Shown here: positions 1 to 5,197 of the stretch, in pieces
Numbering within the stretch: the stretch's first letter is position 1
Layout of the letters: each line of letters opens with the position of its first letter
Made by a program: the position numbers and the translations under genes
The notes under the pieces: generated by a model
The model's database searches: none
The model's input: the letters and a program-made list of their open reading frames with translations, nothing else
Told to the model about the DNA's origin: nothing
Assembly: GCA_027296385.1 (NCBI GenBank)
Contig: JAPUJD010000271.1
Coordinates: 1 to 5,921, forward strand
Direction: 5' to 3'
Length of the DNA stretch: 5,921 nucleotides
Source of the DNA: Acidobacteriota bacterium
GTDB lineage: Bacteria; Acidobacteriota; Thermoanaerobaculia; Multivoradales; JAHEKO01

Positions 1-1
1 T

Positions 2-64
2 TTGCCAACGCCGTTGCTGGCGGGAGAAGCGGTGGCCGTCCTGACTCTCGTCCCTGCCGCCTAG
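2..64 (+). CDS. Possible C-terminal end of an upstream plus-strand gene (partial)
   Basis: Reading from position 2, an open frame gives about 20 residues, LPTPLLAGEAVAVLTLVPAA, followed by a TAG stop at 62-64. Third positions are almost all G or C, as in the real genes of this window. The stop would lie 14 bp from the stop of the convergent minus-strand gene, a normal tail-to-tail arrangement. Too little is visible to name a family. In such GC-rich DNA another frame, or no gene at all, remains possible. Confidence 0.25.
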   Translation: MPTPLLAGEAVAVLTLVPAA

Positions 65-77
65 CAGCCCGGCAAGA

Positions 78-1052
78 TCAGTCGATCAGCCCCTGTTCGC
101 GCAGCCAGGTCGAGTTGATCTTCGACAGATAGCGCTCGCCGGAGTCGGGGAAGAGCGTCACCACGAAGGCATCCGCCGGCAGCGCCGCGGCCACCGTGCG
201 CGCCGCCGCCGCGGCGGCCGCGCCGGAGGAGCCGGTGAAAATCGCCTCGGTCCGTGCCAGCTCGGTGACCGCGTCGTAGGCCGTCCTGTCGTCGATCGTG
301 ATCACCTCGTCGATGTAGTCGAACCAGACACTCTCCGGCATCAGATCCTCGCCGATGCCGTCGATCAGGTACTGATGGATCTCCTCCTCGGGCGGCAGCT
401 CGCCGTGCTCGCTGTAGTGGGCGTAGACGCTGCCCACCGGATCGACCCCGATCACGCGGATGTCGGGGTTCTGCTCCTTGAGGTACTTGGCGACGCCGCT
501 GATCGTGCCGCCGGTGCCGATGCCGGCGACCCAGTGGGTGACCGAGCCGTCGCTCTGGCGCCAGATCTCGGGGCCGGTCGAGTCGTAGTGGGCCTGCGGG
601 TTGGCCTGGTTGTAGTACTGGTAGGGCAGGAACGCCCCCTGCTCGTCGCGGATGCGCTCGGCCACCTTGTAGTAGGAGCATGGGTCCTCGGCGTCGACGT
701 CGGTCGGGCACATGATGACCTCGACGCCGTAGGCCTCGAGCAGGGCCTTCTTCTCGAGCGGCATCTTGTCGGCCGCGGTGCAGATCAGTTGGTAGCCCTT
801 GAGGATGGCGGCGATTGCCAGTCCGACGCCGGTGTTGCCGGAGGTCGGCTCGACGATGGTCATGCCGGGCTCGAGCTTGCCCTCGCGCTCGGCGGCTTCG
901 ATCATGGCGATACCGATGCGGTCCTTGACGCTCGAACCCGGATTGAACGACTCGAGCTTGACGGCTAGGGTGGCGCCGGTAGGGGAGTAGCGCCTCAGGC
1001 TGACGAGCGGTGTATTGCCCAGGGTGGCCAGAAGATTGTCGTAGAGTTCCAT
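78..1052 (-). CDS. PLP-dependent cysteine synthase / cystathionine beta-synthase family protein (catalytic domain only)
   Basis: This 324-residue enzyme has a fold-type II PLP core. It would catalyse a beta-replacement on serine or O-acetylserine (cysteine or cystathionine formation) in the cytoplasm. Visible motifs are GNTPLV near residue 12; SSVKDR at 40-45, where Lys43 should form the Schiff base with PLP; PTSGNTG at 69-75 for the substrate carboxylate; the phosphate loop GTGGT at 179-183; and PDSGERY at 302-308, where Ser304 should contact the PLP ring nitrogen. Segments such as DPCSYYKVAERI (123-134), NQANPQAHYD and DGIGED resemble bacterial cystathionine beta-synthases more than CysK. 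The chain stops just after the catalytic core, so the C-terminal CBS (Bateman) pair of longer homologues is absent. I chose the ATG at 1052 because family members begin close to the GNTPLV motif. An in-frame ATG at 1112 would add 20 residues but has no ribosome site. The gene is divergent from the hydrolase. Which reaction it prefers cannot be read from sequence. Confidence 0.93.
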   Translation of the reverse strand: MELYDNLLATLGNTPLVSLRRYSPTGATLAVKLESFNPGSSVKDRIGIAMIEAAEREGKLEPGMTIVEPTSGNTGVGLAIAAILKGYQLICTAADKMPLEKKALLEAYGVEVIMCPTDVDAEDPCSYYKVAERIRDEQGAFLPYQYYNQANPQAHYDSTGPEIWRQSDGSVTHWVAGIGTGGTISGVAKYLKEQNPDIRVIGVDPVGSVYAHYSEHGELPPEEEIHQYLIDGIGEDLMPESVWFDYIDEVITIDDRTAYDAVTELARTEAIFTGSSGAAAAAAARTVAAALPADAFVVTLFPDSGERYLSKINSTWLREQGLID

Positions 1053-1154
1053 GGTGCTCTTGGTCAGTGAATCGAAAGGACCTTCCAGGTGGGTCCGGAG
1101 GGACGCTAGCATAAGGGGCCGGCGATCCGGTTCGCGCCAGGGGAATCGAGGGAG
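1053..1154. promoter_or_regulatory. Divergent intergenic region, presumed promoters for both flanking genes
   Basis: These 102 bp separate the starts of two divergent genes, so transcription in both directions probably begins here. Promoter boxes are weak. On the plus strand TTCCAG (1083-1088) and TAGCAT (1107-1112) are 18 bp apart and match the sigma70 consensus only partly. On the minus strand TATGCT (1113-1108) could serve as a -10 box, but I see no good -35. The hydrolase start is preceded by AGGGG at 1139-1143 (11 bp spacer) and by a purine-rich stretch directly against the ATG. Confidence 0.35.
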
Positions 1155-2099
1155 ATGAATCCAGCAGGGCATTTGAGGACCGTCGGCGCCTCGCTGCGGC
1201 GTCGCTGGTGGCCGCCACCGGTGCCGCCGTCCCAGCCGTGGGAGGGCGGCGTCGACGACCCAACATACGGTCGCCTGGTGCTCAGCGGCCGGCTTTCCGC
1301 TGGCGGCCGGGGAGACAGGCTGGTGATGGCGATCCACGGGCTGGGGGGCTGTGCCGACAGTCTCTACCTGTGGCAGCTGGCGTCGTCGGCGCTGGCGGCT
1401 GGCTGGTCCGTTCTGCGGCTCAATCTGCGCGGCGCCGATCGGCGCGGTGAGGACTTCTACCACGGCGGCCTGACCGCCGATCTGCACGGTGCTCTCGCCA
1501 GCCCGGCCCTGGCCGGCTACCGCGACATCGCGTTGGTCGGTTACTCGCTCGGGGGCCACGCGGCGCTGTGCTACGCCAGCGAGCCGGGCGACGAGCGGGT
1601 GCGCTGCGTCGCCGCCGTCTGCCCGCCGCTCGACCTGGCTACCGGTCAGGGCGCGATCGACCGGCCCGGGGCCTACATCTACCGGCGCTACGTCCTCGGC
1701 CACGTCAAGGAGATCTACCGTGAGGTCGCTGCTCGACGCGAGGTCCCGGTGCCCGTGGCCACGGCCGATGGCATCGCAACGCTGTTGGACTGGGATGAAG
1801 CCATCGTCTCGCGGCGCCACGGCTTCGCCGGGGCGGCGGACTATTACGCGCGCGCCAGCGTCGCGCCGCGCCTCGGCGAGTTGCGCCTGCCGGCACTCGT
1901 GCTCGCCGCCGAGGGCGATCCGATGGTCCCGGTGGCCAGCCTGCGAAGTCTCCTCACTCCTCCGGCGCCCGAGATCGAGGTCCGCTGGCTTCTCCGCAGC
2001 GGCCACGTCGCTTTCCCGCGCCGCCTCGACCTCGGCTATGGGCCGCGATTGGGTCTCGCCGGACAGGTGATGGCTTGGCTAGACCGCGCCGTCGGGTAG
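1155..2099 (+). CDS. Alpha/beta hydrolase, YheT-like (COG0429-type)
   Basis: This 314-residue protein belongs to the alpha/beta hydrolase superfamily. It has the oxyanion motif HGLGG (61-65), the nucleophile elbow GYSLGG (129-134) with Ser131, a likely acid Asp255 in EGDPMVP, and His284 in SGHVAF, so the catalytic triad is complete. LRLNLRGADRRGEDFYHGG (88-106) and CPPLDLATG (156-164), followed by a Tyr/Arg-rich YIYRRYVLGHVK segment, match the YheT/EMB8 branch. The N-terminal GHLRTVGASLRRR recalls the HLQT segment at the start of that branch. Substrates of YheT-type enzymes are poorly defined; a carboxylester or lipid-like substrate is inference. There is no signal peptide, so it is probably cytoplasmic. 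ATG 1155 is the first possible start after an in-frame TAG at 1107. The gene begins a plus-strand run and ends 22 bp before the phosphatidylserine synthase gene, so it is likely co-transcribed with it. Confidence 0.88.
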   Translation: MNPAGHLRTVGASLRRRWWPPPVPPSQPWEGGVDDPTYGRLVLSGRLSAGGRGDRLVMAIHGLGGCADSLYLWQLASSALAAGWSVLRLNLRGADRRGEDFYHGGLTADLHGALASPALAGYRDIALVGYSLGGHAALCYASEPGDERVRCVAAVCPPLDLATGQGAIDRPGAYIYRRYVLGHVKEIYREVAARREVPVPVATADGIATLLDWDEAIVSRRHGFAGAADYYARASVAPRLGELRLPALVLAAEGDPMVPVASLRSLLTPPAPEIEVRWLLRSGHVAFPRRLDLGYGPRLGLAGQVMAWLDRAVG

Positions 2100-2110
2100 A
2101 CTAGGGGGCC

Positions 2111-2116
2111 GAGGAG
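2111..2116 (+). promoter_or_regulatory. Ribosome binding site of the phosphatidylserine synthase gene
   Basis: GAGGAG lies 5 bp before the ATG at 2122, inside the 22-bp gap after the hydrolase stop. It is a near-consensus Shine-Dalgarno site and fixes the start of the synthase. Confidence 0.75.
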
Positions 2117-2121
2117 CCAGT

Positions 2122-2817
2122 ATGCCGAACCGTGACTCGTGGCGCTACGCGGCGCCAAATGCCGTGACGGCGGCCAACATCGCAGCCGGCTTCGGCTCGA
2201 TGTGTGCCGCCGCCAACGGCCGCTTCGAGGTTGCGGTCTACCTACTCGTCCTGGCGGTCGTGCTCGACGTGGTGGACGGCCGGGTCGCGCGCCGCTTCAA
2301 CGCCACGAGCGAGCTCGGCCAGCAGCTCGACAGCTTCAGCGATGCGATCAGCTTCTGTGTCGCCCCGGCCTTCCTCGTCCAGCGCGCGCTGCTCACCGAT
2401 CTCGAGGGCTTCGGCGTCGTGGTGAGCATCACCTACGTGCTCGCCGGGGTCTTCCGCCTGGCGCGGTACAACCTGATGAGCGACGCCCACGGCAAGACGT
2501 TTCGAACCTGCGGCGCACCGACGCCGGTTGCCGCCGGCTACATCATGGTGCTGACTCTCATGCGCACCGAGATCACGCCCCAGGTGGCGGCGATCATCGT
2601 CCTGGTCGTGGCGGCGCTGATGATCTCCAAGATCCCTCTGCCCGAGATGAACCTCCGCGGCGCTCTCGGCGCCGCCTTCCTCATCGCAGTCTGGAGCTAC
2701 CTGGTGGTCGTCGTCCGCCCCAACTGGTACACCATCGCTTTTTGGAACGCCTGGAACCTCGTCATCCTGCTGGTCGCGAAGGTCCAGGAGCGCAGGCTGG
2801 CGACCTCCGAGGCTTGA
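2122..2817 (+). CDS. pssA: CDP-diacylglycerol--serine O-phosphatidyltransferase (phosphatidylserine synthase, type II)
   Basis: This 231-residue integral membrane enzyme would transfer the phosphatidyl group from CDP-diacylglycerol to L-serine, giving phosphatidylserine and CMP. That is the committed step toward phosphatidylethanolamine. The CDP-alcohol phosphotransferase signature is complete: Asp49, Asp52-Gly53, Ala56-Arg57, Gly66, Asp70 and Asp74 in DG-x2-AR-x8-G-x3-D-x3-D spacing. The acidic residues bind the divalent metals and supply the catalytic base. FRLARYN (111-117) and CGAPTPVAAGY (130-140) are typical of the PssA branch rather than PgsA, as is the ISKIPLPEMNLRG segment (168-180). 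About seven or eight hydrophobic stretches cover most of the chain. Length is normal for the short bacterial form. It sits between the hydrolase (22-bp gap) and the DUF255 gene (4-bp overlap). Phosphatidylserine decarboxylase, a frequent neighbour of pssA, is not in this window. Confidence 0.94.
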   Translation: MPNRDSWRYAAPNAVTAANIAAGFGSMCAAANGRFEVAVYLLVLAVVLDVVDGRVARRFNATSELGQQLDSFSDAISFCVAPAFLVQRALLTDLEGFGVVVSITYVLAGVFRLARYNLMSDAHGKTFRTCGAPTPVAAGYIMVLTLMRTEITPQVAAIIVLVVAALMISKIPLPEMNLRGALGAAFLIAVWSYLVVVVRPNWYTIAFWNAWNLVILLVAKVQERRLATSEA

Positions 2818-5045
2818 GCGCGCACGGCAAGCCCAACCGCCTGGCCGGCGAGGGCAGCCCGTATCTCCTGCTGCACCAGTACAACCCCGTCGACTGGTAT
2901 CCCTGGGGGCCCGAAGCCCTCGAGCGCGCCAAGGACGAGGATCGTCCGATCTTTCTCTCGGTCGGCTACTCGACCTGCTACTGGTGTCACGTCATGGAGC
3001 GCGAGTCGTTCTCCGATCCGGCGATCGCCGAGCTGATGAACGAGAGCTTCGTCAGCATCAAGATCGACCGCGAAGAGCGACCCGAGCTCGACGAGATCTA
3101 CATGGTGGCCACCCAGGTGCTGGCCGGCCAGGGCGGCTGGCCGAACTCGCTCTTCTTGACGCCCAAACTCGAGCCCTACTTCGCCGGCACCTACTTCCCG
3201 CCCACCGACGCCCATGGGCGGCCGGGCTTTCCCACCGTGCTGCGATCGATGCGAGATGCCTGGCACGAGCGGCGCTCCGACGTCGAGGCGCAGGCGGCGA
3301 GCGTCGCCGGCGCCATCCGCCACCACCTCGAAGAGCGCTCCCAGCCCTCGGCCGGGCCGCCGGCAGCGAGTGTCGCCGAGACTGCGCTGGCCGACCTCCA
3401 GAGCCGCTTCGACCCGACCTGGGGTGGCTTCGGCAGCGCGCCCAAGTTCCCCACGCCGTCCAACCTCCTGCTGCTGCTCGACTTCGCCGACGAAAACCCC
3501 GCGGCGGCCGAGATGCTGGACTCGACCCTCGACCAGATGGCACGCGGCGGCATCTACGACCAACTCGGCGGCGGCTTCCACCGCTACGCCACCGACCGCG
3601 AGTGGAAAGTCCCGCACTTCGAGAAAATGCTCTACGACAACGCCTGGCTGCTCGAGATCTACGCCCGCCAGGCGGCGCGCACCGGCGACGCCGTGGCCGC
3701 GCGCATCGTGCGCGAGACGGCTGAGTTCATCGACCGCGAGCTGACCGGCCCCGAGGGCGCCTTCTGGAGCGCCCTCGACGCCGAGACCGACGGCCACGAG
3801 GGCGCCTTCCACGTCTGGACGCGGGCCGAGTTGGACGAAGCCCTGGGCGCCGAAGACACCACCTTCCTGGCGCCCCTCTACGGCTTCGACGTCGCGCCGT
3901 TCTTCGAAGGCAGCCACTACGTCCTGCACCTGCCGGCGTCGCTCGCCGACCAGGCCATACGGCGCCAGACCACCGCCGAGGCCCTGCTGGCCGAGATGAT
4001 GCAGATGCGGGTCACGCTCCTCCAGGCCCGCAGCCAACGGCCGGCCCTCGCCACCGACGACAAGATCCTCGCCGACTGGAACGGCATGGCCATCAACGGC
4101 CTCGCCATCGCCGGCCGGCTGCTCGACGAGCCGATCTTCGTCGAGCGCGCTGGCCGCGCCGCCCGCTTCGTGCTCGACACCCTGCGAACGGAGGACGGCG
4201 TGTTGCTGCACTCCTGGCGCCAGGGCAGTGGCCGGGTGCCGGCCCAGCTCAACGACTACGCCTGCATGACCCGCGGCCTGCTCGCCCTTCACGACGCCAC
4301 GGGGGATCAGGCCTGGCTCGACGAAGCGGTAGCGCTCACCGAAGAGCAGATCACCCGCCTCGCCGACGAGGCCCACGGCGGCTTCTTCGTCGCCGCCGAG
4401 AGTCCGGACGTGCTGGTGCGCAGCAAAGAGATCCTCGACGGCGCCGTGCCCGGCTCCAACTCCGTCGCCCTGCTCAACCTCCTGCGCCTGGGCGAGATCA
4501 CCGGCGACGCCAAGTGGCGCGACCGGGCAGCAGCCGGACTCGAAGCGTTCGGCAAGATCGCCGAGCAGCAAGCGCAGGGCGTGCCGATGTTGGCGCTGGC
4601 GGTGCGACGATTCAGGGCAGGGGAGGGAGGCCAAGAGGGAACCGGTGCGGTCGAGATCGCCTCATCGGTAGAGGACGCTACGGAGGCTGTCGTCGTGCCG
4701 ACCCTCGAGATGGATCTCGACGACTCGGGCAGTGGAAAATTCGAGCTCCATCTGGAAATCGCTCCTGGCTGGCATCTCTACGCCGCCGAGCCTGGCGTCG
4801 ATGAGGTCGTCGCCACCACCCTCGAGGCCCAAGGCGCGACGCTGGACGACGTGCAATTTCCAGCCGGGGAGCCCTGGCAGCCTTCACCCATGCTGCCGCC
4901 GGTGAAGGTCTATCGGGGCCACCTCACAGTCAGCGGCCGTGTCGCCTCCGCGCGCGCCGAGGCCAGCCTCGAGCTCAGGTTTCAAGCCTGCGACGACCAA
5001 CGGTGCCTGCAACCGCAAGTCGTCTCGGTTCCTCTCCAGGGCTGA
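2814..5045 (+). CDS. Thioredoxin-like DUF255 (YyaL/SPATA20) family protein with a C-terminal DsbD-alpha-like domain
   Basis: From the TTG at 2814 the protein has 743 residues. The N-terminal part (about 7-165) is the thioredoxin-like DUF255 domain: PNRLAGEGSPYLLLHQYNPVDWYPW opens it in segments typical of the family, then GYSTCYWCHVMERESF carries the CxxC pair Cys55/Cys58, followed by DREERPELDEIY and GGWPNSLFLTP. The middle (about 190-600) is the alpha/alpha six-hairpin, glycosidase-like part, with GGIYDQLGGGFHRYATD (245-261), VPHFEKMLYDNAWLL, SALDAETDGHEGAFHVW and DDKILADWNGMAINGLA (415-431). After a Gly/Glu-rich linker (600-625), residues about 627-743 resemble DsbD-alpha. The family's biochemical role is unsettled; a redox or protein-quality role is inference. 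No signal peptide or membrane segment is seen. TTG 2814 overlaps the pssA stop by 4 bp (TTGA) and places the family start motif about eight residues in, so translational coupling is likely. A GAGG at 2809-2812 is too close to be an ideal ribosome site. Cys57's usual neighbour pattern TCHWCH reads TCYWCH here. Confidence 0.9.
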   Translation: MSAHGKPNRLAGEGSPYLLLHQYNPVDWYPWGPEALERAKDEDRPIFLSVGYSTCYWCHVMERESFSDPAIAELMNESFVSIKIDREERPELDEIYMVATQVLAGQGGWPNSLFLTPKLEPYFAGTYFPPTDAHGRPGFPTVLRSMRDAWHERRSDVEAQAASVAGAIRHHLEERSQPSAGPPAASVAETALADLQSRFDPTWGGFGSAPKFPTPSNLLLLLDFADENPAAAEMLDSTLDQMARGGIYDQLGGGFHRYATDREWKVPHFEKMLYDNAWLLEIYARQAARTGDAVAARIVRETAEFIDRELTGPEGAFWSALDAETDGHEGAFHVWTRAELDEALGAEDTTFLAPLYGFDVAPFFEGSHYVLHLPASLADQAIRRQTTAEALLAEMMQMRVTLLQARSQRPALATDDKILADWNGMAINGLAIAGRLLDEPIFVERAGRAARFVLDTLRTEDGVLLHSWRQGSGRVPAQLNDYACMTRGLLALHDATGDQAWLDEAVALTEEQITRLADEAHGGFFVAAESPDVLVRSKEILDGAVPGSNSVALLNLLRLGEITGDAKWRDRAAAGLEAFGKIAEQQAQGVPMLALAVRRFRAGEGGQEGTGAVEIASSVEDATEAVVVPTLEMDLDDSGSGKFELHLEIAPGWHLYAAEPGVDEVVATTLEAQGATLDDVQFPAGEPWQPSPMLPPVKVYRGHLTVSGRVASARAEASLELRFQACDDQRCLQPQVVSVPLQG
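4692..5042 (+). other. DsbD N-terminal (alpha) domain-like segment fused to the DUF255 protein
   Basis: Residues about 627-743 of the preceding protein read as a beta-rich module: KFELHLEIAPGWHLYA (642-657), then PPVKVYRGHLTVSGRV (695-710), LELRFQACDDQRCLQP (719-734) and a short closing strand. The 'beta-strand, pGWHlYa' opening and the closing FQACDxxxCLxP are hallmarks of the immunoglobulin-like N-terminal domain of the thiol:disulfide interchange protein DsbD. There a Cys pair (Cys726 and Cys731 here) accepts electrons from a thioredoxin-like domain. In DsbD this module is periplasmic, whereas here no export signal is visible. About 29 of the 123 codons from residue 621 onward end in A or T, clearly more than in the core of the gene. 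The domain call rests on recalled motifs, not on a profile search. Confidence 0.72.
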
Positions 5046-5077
5046 CGTCGTCCGCACTCGAGGTCCTAGAAGCAAGC

Positions 5078-5108
5078 CAGCACTACCCTAAGGGTCGGCA
5101 GCACTACC
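5078..5108. repeat. 10-bp direct repeat (CAGCACTACC) flanking a palindrome
   Basis: CAGCACTACC occurs at 5078-5087 and again at 5099-5108, a 21-bp period or about two helical turns. The palindrome ACCCTAAGGGT (5085-5095) overlaps the first copy. The elements lie 33-63 bp upstream of the -35 box of the promoter before the protease gene, a location where activator sites are common. The function is inference, and a chance repeat is possible. Confidence 0.4.
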
Positions 5109-5140
5109 GCCGCGCCACGCACGCCAAGCACACTTTCCCC

Positions 5141-5170
5141 ATGACACCGCCACGTCCGACCAGATATACT
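5141..5170 (+). promoter_or_regulatory. Sigma70-like promoter for the NfeD-family gene
   Basis: ATGACA (5141-5146) matches the -35 consensus at five of six positions and TATACT (5165-5170) matches the -10 consensus at five of six, with an 18-bp spacer. Transcription would start near 5177, giving a leader of only about 20-27 nt. These are the best promoter boxes in the window and stand out in GC-rich DNA. They indicate that the protease gene has its own promoter, apart from the upstream operon. Confidence 0.6.
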
Positions 5171-5176
5171 CAATGA

Positions 5177-5188
5177 TCCTGGTCAGGA
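5177..5188. promoter_or_regulatory. Short palindrome covering the predicted transcription start and ribosome site
   Basis: TCCTGGTCAGGA is an inverted repeat with 5-bp arms and a 2-bp centre. Its right arm contains AGGA (5185-5188), the only Shine-Dalgarno-like sequence before the protease gene, 9 bp from GTG 5198 and 15 bp from ATG 5204. As DNA it could be an operator at the start site. As RNA it could form only a small hairpin (4-bp stem, 4-nt loop) masking the ribosome site. Confidence 0.3.
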
Positions 5189-5197
5189 CACCCTAAA

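Noticed and set aside
56..76. Possible terminator hairpin after the beta-synthase stop (TGCCG and CGGCA arms on the minus strand)
   Set aside because: The stem is only about 5 bp with a 10-nt loop and no following T run, so it does not support a terminator call.
1053..2006. A long antisense open frame continuing upstream of the minus-strand beta-synthase, opposite the hydrolase gene
   Set aside because: Its translation is low-complexity and unlike any family, and the plus-strand hydrolase with a full catalytic triad occupies the same DNA. High GC content removes stop codons from antisense frames. The family start lies at 1052.
2139..2813. Upstream extension of the DUF255 frame through the whole pssA gene
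   Set aside because: The extension is Arg/Pro/Ala-rich, lacks family similarity, and overlaps the intact CDP-alcohol phosphotransferase reading. The family start motif begins just after 2814.
2697..4634. A 645-codon minus-strand open frame opposite the DUF255 gene
   Set aside because: The plus-strand reading shows continuous family motifs, while the antisense product is Gly/Val/Glu/Leu-rich with no motif. It is a mirror of biased codon use.
5085..5095. ACCCTAAGGGT as an intrinsic terminator of the DUF255 gene
   Set aside because: The centre is a single base, so an RNA hairpin would lose its inner pairs, and no T tract follows. It is better viewed as a possible protein-binding palindrome.
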